The translations under genes and the position numbers were made by a program. From the NCBI RefSeq assembly GCF_028023675.1, contig NZ_JAQIOZ010000007.1, positions 1 to 64,000 of the forward strand: a stretch of 64,000 nt of DNA, in the 5' to 3' direction. Source of the stretch: Primorskyibacter aestuariivivens (lineage in GTDB: Bacteria > Pseudomonadota > Alphaproteobacteria > Rhodobacterales > Rhodobacteraceae). The notes beneath the pieces are model-generated. The model saw only the letters and a list, made by a program, of their open reading frames with translations. It searched no databases and was not told the DNA's origin. The stretch's first letter is position 1; every line of letters starts with the position of its first letter. Below are positions 27,009 through 35,375 of the stretch, one piece after another.

Positions 27009-28328
27009 GTGACCACCGCAAAGATCAAACTGGTTATGGGCGCGCTTGGCCTGTCGGTGCTTATCGGCTGTGTAGAGCGCGAAGTGATCCTGCCCGGCGC
27101 GCGCGAAAACCTGCGCGCCGATGAGCCGACGCTGGTGGATGACGCGGCTCCGGTCTCGACCGCATTCGCCGTCCCGGCCACGACCCGCAATGCCAACTGG
27201 CTGCAAGGCCATGGCACGCCGTCGACCCGCACCGACCACCCGGCCTTTGGCACCTCTGTCACGCCGCTCTGGTCGGCCAATATTGGCAAGGGCGACAGCC
27301 GCAAGTTCCGCATCACCGCCGATCCGGTGGTGGCGGACGGGCGTATCTTTACCCTCGACAGCCAGGCCACCGTGACGGCAACCTCGACCTCTGGCGAAAC
27401 GCTCTGGAGCATTGATCTGGCCCCGGCCCGTGATGGCGCGGGGCAGGGTTCGGGCGGCGGAATCGCCTATGGTCAGCGGCAGGTTTATGTGACCTCGGGT
27501 TTTGGTACGATCACCGCGCTGGACCCGTCCACCGGGGCCGAGATCTGGCAGCAGCGCCTGCGCGCCAGTGGTTCGGCTTCGCCGACTTATCATGAGGGCC
27601 TCGTCTATCTGGTGGCGGGCGACCGCACGGCCTGGGCGCTTGAGGCGGATACCGGCCGCATCCGCTGGACGCTGGACGGCATTGACGATGTGCATAACGT
27701 GCATGGTGGCCCGGCCCCGGCGGTGAATGATCAATATGTGGTCTTTGGCTATGGCTCGGGCGATGTGCAGGGCGCGTTCCGCAAGGGCGGTCTGCGGCTC
27801 TGGAACGCCACGATCGCGGGCAACCGCGACGGATTTGCCATCAACCGCGTGGGCGATATCACCGGCGATCCGGTGATTGTCGGTGAGACGGTCTATGCAG
27901 CCAACCATTCCGGGCGGCTCGTGGCGATGAATGTCGGCTCCGGCACCCGCAAATGGACCGTGCGCGATGCGGCGCTGCAACCCGTTTGGGTTGCGGGCGG
28001 CTCTGTCTTCTTTGTCTCGGACCGTAACGAGCTGATCCGCGTGGACGCCGAAACCGGCGCGCAGGTCTGGGCCAGGGAACTGCCCGGCTACACCACCCAG
28101 CGCCCGCGCCGCCGCGAACGCATTCACGGCAATTACGGCCCGCTGCTGGCCGGTGGTCGGCTTTACGTGGCGGGCGGTGATGGCGTCATGCGGATCTATA
28201 ACCCGGAGTCCGGGGACCTGTTGCAGACCGCCGATATCCCCGGCGGTGCAACGACAAACCCGGTCGTGGCAAACGGCGTCATGTATGTCGTGACGAAAAA
28301 GGGCCAATTGCAAGCCTATGGCGGGTGA
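27009..28328 (+). CDS. bamB: BamB-like outer-membrane assembly lipoprotein
   Basis: Lipoprotein of 439 aa with signal and lipobox LSVLIGC, so the mature protein starts at C21. The rest forms an eight-bladed PQQ-like beta-propeller with repeated blade motifs (TLDSQATVTATSTSGETLWS, ALDPSTGAEIWQQ, ALEADTGRIRWTL, RVDAETGAQVWA). BamB helps the BAM complex insert outer-membrane beta-barrels. The order yfgM-bamB-der matches E. coli and supports the name. GTG 27009 is preferred, since the TTG at 26985 would push the signal away from the N-terminus. There is an extra N-terminal stretch of about 60 residues before the propeller. Confidence 0.87.
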   Translation: MTTAKIKLVMGALGLSVLIGCVEREVILPGARENLRADEPTLVDDAAPVSTAFAVPATTRNANWLQGHGTPSTRTDHPAFGTSVTPLWSANIGKGDSRKFRITADPVVADGRIFTLDSQATVTATSTSGETLWSIDLAPARDGAGQGSGGGIAYGQRQVYVTSGFGTITALDPSTGAEIWQQRLRASGSASPTYHEGLVYLVAGDRTAWALEADTGRIRWTLDGIDDVHNVHGGPAPAVNDQYVVFGYGSGDVQGAFRKGGLRLWNATIAGNRDGFAINRVGDITGDPVIVGETVYAANHSGRLVAMNVGSGTRKWTVRDAALQPVWVAGGSVFFVSDRNELIRVDAETGAQVWARELPGYTTQRPRRRERIHGNYGPLLAGGRLYVAGGDGVMRIYNPESGDLLQTADIPGGATTNPVVANGVMYVVTKKGQLQAYGG

Positions 28329-28378
28329 TGTATCGGGGGCGCTTGATGATGCGTCCCTGACGCAAGCCGGAGCCTGAC

Positions 28379-29842
28379 ATGTCCTTTTCCCTTGCCATCG
28401 TGGGCCGCCCCAATGTGGGCAAATCCACGCTTTTCAACCGTTTGGTGGGCAAACGCCTTGCGCTGGTCGATGACCAGCCCGGCGTCACGCGTGACCTGCG
28501 CGAGGGCGAGGGCAAGCTGGCCGACCTGCGATTCACGGTGATCGACACCGCGGGGCTTGAAGATGCTACCGACGATTCGCTGCAAGGGCGGATGCGGCGG
28601 CTGACCGAGCGGGCGGTGGACATGGCCGATATCTGCCTGTTCATGATCGACGCGCGCGTGGGGGTGACCCCGGTGGACGAGATTTTCGCCGAGATCCTGC
28701 GCAAACGCGCCAAGCACGTGATCCTGGCCGCCAACAAGGGCGAAGGGGCGGCTGCGGATGCGGGCGTGCTGGAGGCGTGGAACCTCGGGCTGGGCGAGCC
28801 CATACGCCTGTCAGCCGAACATGGCGAAGGGTTGCCCGATCTCTACAACGCGCTGATGCCGCTGGCCGATGAATACGAGGCCCGCGCAGAAGAGGAAGCG
28901 CCCGAGATCGACGTGACCGTGGGCGAAGATGGCGAGGACATCCCCGACCACACGCCAACGCAGAAGAAACCGCTGCAAATCGCCGTGGTGGGCCGCCCCA
29001 ACGCGGGCAAGTCCACGTTGATCAACCAAATCCTTGGCGAGGACCGGCTGTTGACCGGGCCAGAGGCGGGGATCACCCGCGATGCGATCTCACTCACGCT
29101 GGACTGGCACGGCACGCCCTGCCGGATCTTTGACACGGCAGGTATGCGCAAACGCGCCAAGGTGCAGGAAAAGCTTGAGAAACTCTCGGTCTCCGATGGC
29201 CTGCGCGCGGTGAAATTCGCCGAGGTCGTGGTGGTCCTGCTGGACGCGGCGATCCCGTTTGAGCAGCAGGACCTGCGCATCGCCGATCTGGCGGAACGCG
29301 AGGGCCGCGCCGTTGTTGTGGCGGTGAACAAATGGGATATCGAGGACGAGAAACAGCAGAAGCTGCGCGATCTGAAAGAGGCGTTCACCCGCCTCCTGCC
29401 GCAGCTGCGCGGCGCGCCGCTGGTCACCGTTTCGGCCAAAACCGGGAAGGGGCTGGACCGGCTGCATGATGCGATCCTGCGCGCGCATGACATCTGGAAC
29501 CGCCGGGTGACCACCGCCCAGCTCAACCGCTGGCTCGAAGGCATGGTGGCCGCACATCCGCCCCCCGCGCCACAGGGCAAGCGGATCAAGCTGCGTTATA
29601 TTACCCAAGCCAAGACCCGCCCGCCCGGCTTTGTGGTGATGTGTTCGCATCCCGACAAGATGCCCGCGAGTTACAACCGCTATCTGGTCAACGGGCTGCG
29701 CGATGATTTCGACATGCCCGGCACGCCGATCCGCATGACCCTGCGCGGGCAGGGCGACAAGAACCCCTATAAGGGCAAGAAGAAATCGACGCCCTCGCGC
29801 CTGCGCAAGCATCTTGGCAAAGGCCGCGCCGACGGCAAGTGA
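28379..29842 (+). CDS. der: Ribosome biogenesis GTPase Der
   Basis: Tandem-GTPase protein (EngA) of 487 aa needed for 50S subunit maturation. G domain 1 has GRPNVGKST at residues 8-16, DTAG near 57 and NKGE near 119 (a variant of NKxD). G domain 2 has GRPNAGKST near 205, DTAGMR near 252 and NKWD near 318. The C-terminal KH-like domain follows ([20 protein letters not shown]), ending in a basic tail ([17 protein letters not shown]). The linker between G domains is acidic. Fifty bp after bamB on the same strand. Confidence 0.97.
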   Translation: MSFSLAIVGRPNVGKSTLFNRLVGKRLALVDDQPGVTRDLREGEGKLADLRFTVIDTAGLEDATDDSLQGRMRRLTERAVDMADICLFMIDARVGVTPVDEIFAEILRKRAKHVILAANKGEGAAADAGVLEAWNLGLGEPIRLSAEHGEGLPDLYNALMPLADEYEARAEEEAPEIDVTVGEDGEDIPDHTPTQKKPLQIAVVGRPNAGKSTLINQILGEDRLLTGPEAGITRDAISLTLDWHGTPCRIFDTAGMRKRAKVQEKLEKLSVSDGLRAVKFAEVVVVLLDAAIPFEQQDLRIADLAEREGRAVVVAVNKWDIEDEKQQKLRDLKEAFTRLLPQLRGAPLVTVSAKTGKGLDRLHDAILRAHDIWNRRVTTAQLNRWLEGMVAAHPPPAPQGKRIKLRYITQAKTRPPGFVVMCSHPDKMPASYNRYLVNGLRDDFDMPGTPIRMTLRGQGDKNPYKGKKKSTPSRLRKHLGKGRADGK

Positions 29843-30126
29843 GTCGGGCGCGGTTTTTGGCCGGCCCCCGTTGTGCGCGTTTGCATTTGCGGGACTTGGC
29901 CGATTGCGGTGGCGGGGCTTTGCCGGTGGGGCATGATCCTTCAGCTTAGAGGCGAAACTTGGCCGAGATTTGCGGCGGCTTGTCGCCTGCGCCCGGCGAT
30001 GCATTGCCGGTTTCCACGCGCATCTTTCTAAGCGGTTTCAGGGGCTTGTCGCGGTCGTTTCGCGTTGTCACCTTTTGCCCCGGGCGGCACCACTCGCCGC
30101 CTTGGACAACCAAAAGGAGACGTCCC

Positions 30127-30363
30127 ATGAAAACCACTGCATTGAGCTTCGCCACGATCCTTGGTCTGAGCGTGACACCCGTTCTGGCCGAAATCATGGT
30201 CGAGGATGCCGATGCAAGCGGCGGCTATTCGATCGAGGAACTGACCGCCGCCTGGCCCGATATGACCGAAGAGCTGTTTGTTCAGCTTGACGTAGATGCC
30301 AGCGGTGAGGTGAGCCCTGACGAGCTTGCCGCCGCGCAGGAGGCGGGCCTGATTTCCGAATGA
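30127..30363 (+). CDS. Small secreted EF-hand protein
   Basis: A 78-aa precursor with a signal peptide (MKTTALSFATILGLSVTPVLA). The mature part of about 57 residues carries two calcium-binding EF-hand loops: D27-A-D-A-S-G-G-Y-S-I-E-E38 and D55-V-D-A-S-G-E-V-S-P-D-E66. The mature protein is strongly acidic. AAGGAGA is 7 nt upstream of the ATG. A strong intrinsic terminator follows, so this is probably a single-gene transcript. A role as a periplasmic calcium sensor or buffer is inference. The 284 bp before it show no convincing gene. Confidence 0.82.
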   Translation: MKTTALSFATILGLSVTPVLAEIMVEDADASGGYSIEELTAAWPDMTEELFVQLDVDASGEVSPDELAAAQEAGLISE

Positions 30364-30417
30364 TCCCACTCACTCACGGGATCGCCGGTCTAAAGCACCC
30401 TGGGTTAGAGACCGGCA

Positions 30418-30453
30418 GGGCGGCATCTTCGGTGGGGGAGGTGCCGCCCTTTT
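30418..30453 (+). terminator. Intrinsic terminator after the EF-hand gene
   Basis: Stem GGGCGGCA (30418-30425) pairs with TGCCGCCC (30442-30449), followed by TTTT. A second hairpin just upstream, GCCGGTCT (30384-30391) with AGACCGGC (30409-30416), lies between it and the stop codon at 30363. Confidence 0.8.
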
Positions 30454-30538
30454 GCAAAACACTGTTTCAGCTATGGCTATACTCAGATACGGTTTTGACA
30501 GGGCAAAATTTTAACTACCAAAAAAATTGGGCAGCTAA

Positions 30539-30859
30539 ATGGAACGAATGAATAGGGAAGCTCCGCTCCCGCCTGAAATGCAAGGTGAATGGAAGGGCAT
30601 GTGGGATCCAGGAGTAACCTTGGTTGTCGACGGCGGATTGGTTCGGTGTTTTGGACAGGTCATGGAATATGACTTCAAATTGGTCGGTCAGGAGGACGGC
30701 GCGATTATCGTGTCGCTTGGCGTGGACGATCTTGAGGGCGAAGATGAGTTTGCCCGGGCAAATGTCACCGATTTGGTGATCACTCCAGAAGGCGAATTTC
30801 ATGCCTACAACGTAAAGTTTTCGGAGCAATTTACGCGAGGCACATTCCAAAGCTCGTAA
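30539..30859 (+). CDS. Hypothetical protein, orphan-like
   Basis: A 106-aa acidic, soluble protein without signal or membrane segment. It begins MERMNREAPLPPEMQGEWKG and contains DPGVTLVVDGG and LGVDDLEGEDEF. Its beta-rich middle could form a small barrel, but I recognise no family. The region around it is more A/T-rich than the neighbours (for example TTTTAACTACCAAAAAAATT just upstream), which suggests later acquisition. There is no good ribosome binding site before ATG 30539; ATG 30548 is an alternative. It sits between a terminator and a convergent P450 gene, so it would need its own promoter. Confidence 0.5.
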   Translation: MERMNREAPLPPEMQGEWKGMWDPGVTLVVDGGLVRCFGQVMEYDFKLVGQEDGAIIVSLGVDDLEGEDEFARANVTDLVITPEGEFHAYNVKFSEQFTRGTFQSS

Positions 30860-30896
30860 GTTCGGAAAGGTCTTACTCGGGACGAGCGGTTGACGC

Positions 30897-32078
30897 TTAC
30901 ACCCGAACCACCAACCGCTCCAAGCCGTGGAAATGGTAGAGATTGGCGTAGCGCGGTGTCTCGGCCAGAGACAGGCCGGGGCAGCGCTCAAACAGGATCG
31001 GCAGGGCGATCTGAAGCTCCAGACGGGCCAGCGGTGCGCCGACGCAGAAATGCCGCCCGGCACCGAAGGCCACATGGGTTTTCACCGGGCGTGTTGGGGC
31101 AAAGCGGTCCGGTTCGTCCCACATCTGCGGGTCGCGTCCGGCGGCCCCCAGCATCAGCCCGATCTGCTGTCCGCGCTTCAGGGTAAACCGCCCGATCTCC
31201 ACATCGGCGTAAGCGTAGCGCGTGAACATATGCAGCGGCGGGTCATAGCGCAGGATTTCCTCGACGGTGCCCTCAATGGCGTCCGGGGCCAGCCATTCGG
31301 GCCGCGCCCCGTTCTCCAGCAGCGCCTTCACCCCGTTGCCCATCGTATGCACCGTGGCCTCGTGGCCCGCATTCAGCAGCAGGACACAGGTGGCGATCAG
31401 TTCCGGCGTGCTCAGGCTCTCGCCGTCTTCTTCCGCAGCGATCAGATGGGTGATCAGGTCGTCGCCCGGCGTTTTGCGCCGGGTGCCGATATAGTCCGAC
31501 AGGTAGGAGGCAAAATCGCGGGCGGCGGTGTTGGCAGCAATCTCGACCGCCCGGTCGCGGCGGGCCTGGTAGATGGCGACCATATCATTGGACCAGCGCA
31601 GAAGCTGGTCGGCCATGTCATCCGGAATGCCCAACAGCCGCGCGATCACGATCACCGGTACGCGCGAGGCATAGCTGTGCAGCAGGTCATGGTCGCCGCT
31701 TGGGAACCTGTCGATCAGATCATGGCAGAGCGCTTCGATCTCAGGCCCCAGCGCCGCGATCCGCCGTGAGGTAAAGGCGCGCAGCACCAGCTTGCGCAGC
31801 CGTGTATGCCGCGCCCCTTCCAGTTCCAGCATGGAATTGTCGTCAATCGCGTAGAAATCGCGCAAATGCTCCGGCGTGGGCTGCCGCAATTCCTCCGGCA
31901 CCTCGCGCCCGAGCCGCCCATCGCGCAGGCAGGCATTGATCACCGCATGGGAAAAGGCGCAGTCCAGATCATACTCGACCCAGCGATGCACCGCGCCTTG
32001 CGCCCGCGCGGCGGCATAGAACGGGTAGGGGTTCTGGAAGAAATCGGGATCGGTGGGCGATTGATGCAAGTCTGTCAT
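30897..32078 (-). CDS. Cytochrome P450
   Basis: Soluble bacterial P450 of about 393 aa. The haem-ligand loop is FGAGRHFCVGAPLARLEL with the cysteine thiolate near residue 345. The I-helix oxygen-activation motif is LLNAGHEATVHT, the K-helix ExxR is EEILRYDPP, and the HTRLR segment (ARHTRLRKLVLRAFT) near residue 90 is typical of CYP class I systems. No ferredoxin or reductase gene is adjacent, so redox partners must come from elsewhere. ATG 32078 is used; ATG 32090 in the same frame is possible. Substrate unknown. Divergent from dctB with about 60 bp between. Confidence 0.93.
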   Translation of the reverse strand: MTDLHQSPTDPDFFQNPYPFYAAARAQGAVHRWVEYDLDCAFSHAVINACLRDGRLGREVPEELRQPTPEHLRDFYAIDDNSMLELEGARHTRLRKLVLRAFTSRRIAALGPEIEALCHDLIDRFPSGDHDLLHSYASRVPVIVIARLLGIPDDMADQLLRWSNDMVAIYQARRDRAVEIAANTAARDFASYLSDYIGTRRKTPGDDLITHLIAAEEDGESLSTPELIATCVLLLNAGHEATVHTMGNGVKALLENGARPEWLAPDAIEGTVEEILRYDPPLHMFTRYAYADVEIGRFTLKRGQQIGLMLGAAGRDPQMWDEPDRFAPTRPVKTHVAFGAGRHFCVGAPLARLELQIALPILFERCPGLSLAETPRYANLYHFHGLERLVVRV

Positions 32079-32137
32079 ATCCGCATCCATGCGGGTTCGG
32101 CTTTCCTTTGCAAGGGCTTGGTTGCTAGAAACGGCAC

Positions 32138-33886
32138 ATGACCACCCGCTCGTCCTCGATCTATGGCCTTGTTGCACTTTACGTGTCCGCCATCGTGCTG
32201 TTCAGCGCGCTGGTCTGGCAGACCGGTTATCGGCAGGGGCTGGACCAGTTGTCGAACCGCGGGCAATCGGACCTGTCGCTGGCCGCGGACCGGTTGCAGG
32301 CGCAGCTTGAGCATTACCGCGAGGTCGCTGTTCTGACCTCGGATCATCCGCATCTGGCCGCGCTACATGCGGGGGCGGACCCGGCAGCGGCGCAGGCGCT
32401 GCTTCTGGATGTGATGGACAAAAGCTCGGCCATGACGCTGTTTTATGCCGATACATCGGGACGGGTTCTGGCCTCGGCCACGGATGCGATCCCCGCCGAT
32501 CTGGCTGCTGCGCCGTGGTTTTCCCGTGCGCTCCAGGGCGCTTTGGGCACCGGCCACCGGGTGAGCGACGTGTTCGGCGTGCGCGCATGGTTCTTTGCCG
32601 CGCCGGCCTTTGGTCCGGACGGGGCGGTACAGGGGGTGCTGGTTCTGGGCATCAATATCGACCGCGCCGAAGAGGAATGGCGCGGCGATCGCCCGGCGAT
32701 CTATTTCGTCGATCGCTCGGGCACGATCTTTATCTCCAATCGCTCCGAGCTTCTGTTTTGGTCCCGTCCCGAAGGTGCGGCAGGACCCGCGACGCCCGAT
32801 GGCAATGTCCCGTTCGAGCTGCATATGGGTGGGCATGAGATCTGGCAGCTGGACTGGTCGGCCTATGTCCCGCGTCATGCGCTGCATCTGGAAAAGGACC
32901 TGCCGGTGATCGCCATGACCGCCGAGGCACTGGTGGACACGGCACCGGCCATGCGTCTGGCGCTGTGGCAGGCGGCGGCGATGGCGGCGCTGATGGCCAC
33001 GTTTGGTGCGCTTCTGTTCCTTGCCGGGGCACGGCGGCGGGCCTTGGCGCAGGCCAATACCGTGCTGGAAACCCGTGTCGCGGACCGCACGCGGGAACTC
33101 TCGAACACAAACACCATGCTGCGGCGCGAGGTGCGCGAACGCGAAGAGGCCGAGGCCGCGCTGAAACGCGCACAGGCCGATCTGGTGCAGGCGGGCAAGC
33201 TTTCTGCGCTTGGCCAGATGTCCGCCGGGATCAGCCACGAGCTGAACCAGCCGCTGATGGCGATCCAGCAATATGCCGAGAATGCCGGGGCCTTCCTCGA
33301 CCGCGATCAGCCCGCAACCGCGCGCGATAACCTTGGACGCATCGCCGATATGGCGCGGCGCATGGCGCGGATCATCAAGAACCTGCGCGCTTTTGCCCGC
33401 AATGAGAGCGAGCCCATGGGCAAGGTGGATATCGTGGCTGTGATCAATTCCGCCGTGGAACTGACCGAGGCGCGGCTGCGTGGGTCCTCCGTCCATTTGG
33501 ACTGGACCCCGCCCGAAGGTCCGGTCTGGGTCTGGGGGGGCGAGGTGCGGCTTGGTCAGGTCTTTGTCAACCTGATCTCCAATGCCGCCGATGCGATGGA
33601 AGGGGCCGACACTCGCGCCTTGTCCATCACGCTGGAGGGAACGGAGCGCCCGCGCGTGACCGTGCGCGACACCGGGCCGGGGATCGAAGACCCCGAGCGC
33701 ATCTTTGATCCGTTCTATTCCACCAAACAGGTGGGCGGCCCGGACGGGATGGGGCTTGGCCTGTCGATCTCTTACGGTCTGGTGCAAAGCTTTGGCGGCA
33801 CGATCAAGGGGGCGAACGCGCCCGGGGGCGGTGCGGTGTTCACCGTCGAGCTGGAGCATTGGCACGAAGGGGAGAAAGCGGCATGA
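32138..33886 (+). CDS. dctB: C4-dicarboxylate sensor histidine kinase DctB
   Basis: Membrane kinase of 582 aa. TM1 at about residues 9-28, a periplasmic dCache-type sensor domain at about 30-270 (ATDAIPADLAAAPWFSRAL, YFVDRSGTIFISNRSELLFW), TM2 at about 272-296 and a coiled-coil linker (300-355). Phosphoacceptor H367 is in GQMSAGISHELNQPL, and the ATPase domain has NLISNAADAM, DTGPGI and GLGLSIS. In the family it senses C4-dicarboxylates, often through the TRAP or Dct transporter. Stop and dctD start overlap as ATGA. Genes for the response regulator and the DctPQM transporter follow, which fixes the assignment. Confidence 0.92.
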   Translation: MTTRSSSIYGLVALYVSAIVLFSALVWQTGYRQGLDQLSNRGQSDLSLAADRLQAQLEHYREVAVLTSDHPHLAALHAGADPAAAQALLLDVMDKSSAMTLFYADTSGRVLASATDAIPADLAAAPWFSRALQGALGTGHRVSDVFGVRAWFFAAPAFGPDGAVQGVLVLGINIDRAEEEWRGDRPAIYFVDRSGTIFISNRSELLFWSRPEGAAGPATPDGNVPFELHMGGHEIWQLDWSAYVPRHALHLEKDLPVIAMTAEALVDTAPAMRLALWQAAAMAALMATFGALLFLAGARRRALAQANTVLETRVADRTRELSNTNTMLRREVREREEAEAALKRAQADLVQAGKLSALGQMSAGISHELNQPLMAIQQYAENAGAFLDRDQPATARDNLGRIADMARRMARIIKNLRAFARNESEPMGKVDIVAVINSAVELTEARLRGSSVHLDWTPPEGPVWVWGGEVRLGQVFVNLISNAADAMEGADTRALSITLEGTERPRVTVRDTGPGIEDPERIFDPFYSTKQVGGPDGMGLGLSISYGLVQSFGGTIKGANAPGGGAVFTVELEHWHEGEKAA

Positions 33887-35115
33887 CCCTGACCAAGGTG
33901 CTTCTTGTCGATGATGACGCGGCGCTGCGCGATGCGCTAAGCCAATCGCTGCAACTGGCCGATTTTAAAGTTGTGCCCTGCGGGTCTTTTGTTGTGGCCA
34001 AGGATCATATCACACCGGAGTTCGATGGCGTGATCCTGTCCGATATCCGCATGCCGGGGCGCGACGGGTTTCACCTTCTGGATTATGCGCAGGAGGTGGA
34101 CCGCGACCTGCCGGTGATCCTTTTGACCGGCGAAGGGGATATTCCGATGGCGGTGCGCGCCATGGGGGCGGGGGCCTTTGCCTTTCTCGAAAAACCCTGC
34201 AAGACCGAAGAACTGCTCAACGTGCTGACCCGCGCGCTGTCCACCCGCATGATGGTTCTGGAAAACCGCCGCCTGAAATCGCAGCTTGAGGCCGGCGACC
34301 CGGCGGCGCGCATGCTCTTTGGCATCTCTGACCGGGCCGAGGCGTTGCGCGCGCAGGTGCGACAGGTGGCGCTGTCCACCGCCGAGGCGCTGGTGACGGG
34401 GCCGCAGGGGTCGGGGATTTCCAAGGTGGCCGAGGTCATTCACCTCTGTTCGCCCCGCGCCAAGGGCCCGTTCGAGAAACGTGCCGCGCGCACGCTGGAC
34501 CGCGACGCATTACAGGATGCGTGGGAGGCGGCCAGGGGCGGGACGCTATTCCTTGACGGAGTGGGGGATCTTCCGGCGGACAGCCAGCTTGCGCTACTGG
34601 ATTTTCTGGACGGCGACGATCCGGTGCGATTCATCGGCGGGGCGGTGGACGGGCTTGAACCCGCGCAGGAAGAGGGGCGCATCGACACCGACCTGTTTTA
34701 CCGACTGAACGTGCACCCGGTGCGTATCCCGGCCCTGTCGGAACGTCCCGAAGACATCCCGGTGCTGTTCCGTCATTACGTCGATCAGGCAGCGGAACAG
34801 GCGGGCGTCAAAGCCCCCGATCTCTCGCCCGAGCACTTGTCGTCGCTGATGACACAAAGCTGGCCGGGCAATGCCCGCTCGCTCATGTCCGCTGCCATGC
34901 GCTTTGTGCTGGGCATGCCGGACGAGGCGGCGATGGTGGCCGAGATGGGGCTGGCCGAGCAGCTGGCGCAGGTGGAACGCTCGCTGCTGATCGCGGCGCT
35001 GGGCCGCCAGAATGGCCGCGCCTCGGAGGCCGCCAAGCAATTGAAGCTGCCGCGCAAGACCTTTTATGACAAGCTCGCGCGCTACGGCATCAAGCCCGAG
35101 GATTACCGGCGTTGA
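33883..35115 (+). CDS. dctD: DctD-type response regulator with degenerate AAA+ domain
   Basis: Response regulator of 410 aa. Receiver domain 1-120 with D10/D11, phosphoacceptor D54 (ILSDIRMPG) and K104. The central region (about 140-345) aligns with sigma-54 AAA+ activators by LFYRLNVHPVRIPAL, ERPEDIPVLF and SWPGNAR. However, the Walker A position reads GPQGSGISK with isoleucine where the lysine should be, the GAFTGA loop is missing, and Walker B is LFLDG without the glutamate. A Fis-type HTH closes the protein (NGRASEAAKQLKLPRKTFYD). ATG 33883 has GGGGAG upstream. It should control the dctPQM genes downstream, possibly without sigma-54, as known for Rhodobacter capsulatus NtrC. Confidence 0.9.
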   Translation: MTLTKVLLVDDDAALRDALSQSLQLADFKVVPCGSFVVAKDHITPEFDGVILSDIRMPGRDGFHLLDYAQEVDRDLPVILLTGEGDIPMAVRAMGAGAFAFLEKPCKTEELLNVLTRALSTRMMVLENRRLKSQLEAGDPAARMLFGISDRAEALRAQVRQVALSTAEALVTGPQGSGISKVAEVIHLCSPRAKGPFEKRAARTLDRDALQDAWEAARGGTLFLDGVGDLPADSQLALLDFLDGDDPVRFIGGAVDGLEPAQEEGRIDTDLFYRLNVHPVRIPALSERPEDIPVLFRHYVDQAAEQAGVKAPDLSPEHLSSLMTQSWPGNARSLMSAAMRFVLGMPDEAAMVAEMGLAEQLAQVERSLLIAALGRQNGRASEAAKQLKLPRKTFYDKLARYGIKPEDYRR

Positions 35116-35133
35116 GGTGACGGCGGGCCGGAA

Positions 35134-35184
35134 TGTGCGGAATCTCGCACTGTTAACCGCTAACGCTGTGCGGGAATTCGCACA
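35134..35184. promoter_or_regulatory. Twin palindromic operators between dctD and dctP
   Basis: Two near-identical palindromes with TGTGCG-N6-CGCACA architecture lie at 35134-35151 (right arm ends CGCACT) and 35167-35184 (perfect). Their starts are 33 bp apart, about three helical turns, so two dimers would bind on the same DNA face. They sit 190-240 bp before dctP and just after the dctD stop. DctD is the obvious candidate binder. I could not find a TGGCAC-N5-TTGC sigma-54 promoter between these sites and dctP. Confidence 0.65.
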
Positions 35185-35375
35185 TTGCTGCTTTGCAGCA
35201 GGCTTTTCTGTGTTTGCGCGATGCCGCATTTTCCATCGTTTTCAGGGGGTTGCGCCGCAAGTTCCAGCAGCTCTCACAAACTGTTGAGACCTCGACGCAA
35301 CGCGGTTTCACTGAGTCGTGTGTTGCCGGGCGTATGGCCCGGGCAAATCACCATCACTCTGGGAGGAGACCCAAA

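Noticed and set aside
29946-30197. Minus-strand 83-codon frame in the gap after der
   Set aside because: It overlaps the signal-peptide region of the EF-hand gene on the other strand, and that gene has a clear ribosome binding site and terminator.
30897-32078. P450 gene as part of a biosynthetic cluster
   Set aside because: No ferredoxin, reductase, synthase or tailoring genes are adjacent; it stands next to the dct locus only.
32363-33865. 500-codon frame antisense to dctB
   Set aside because: It mirrors the histidine kinase gene frame; no start region or homologous motif supports translation.
35185-35375. Sigma-54 promoter expected before dctP
   Set aside because: No TGGC-N8-TTGC-like element was seen at suitable distance; consistent with but not proof of sigma-70 use.
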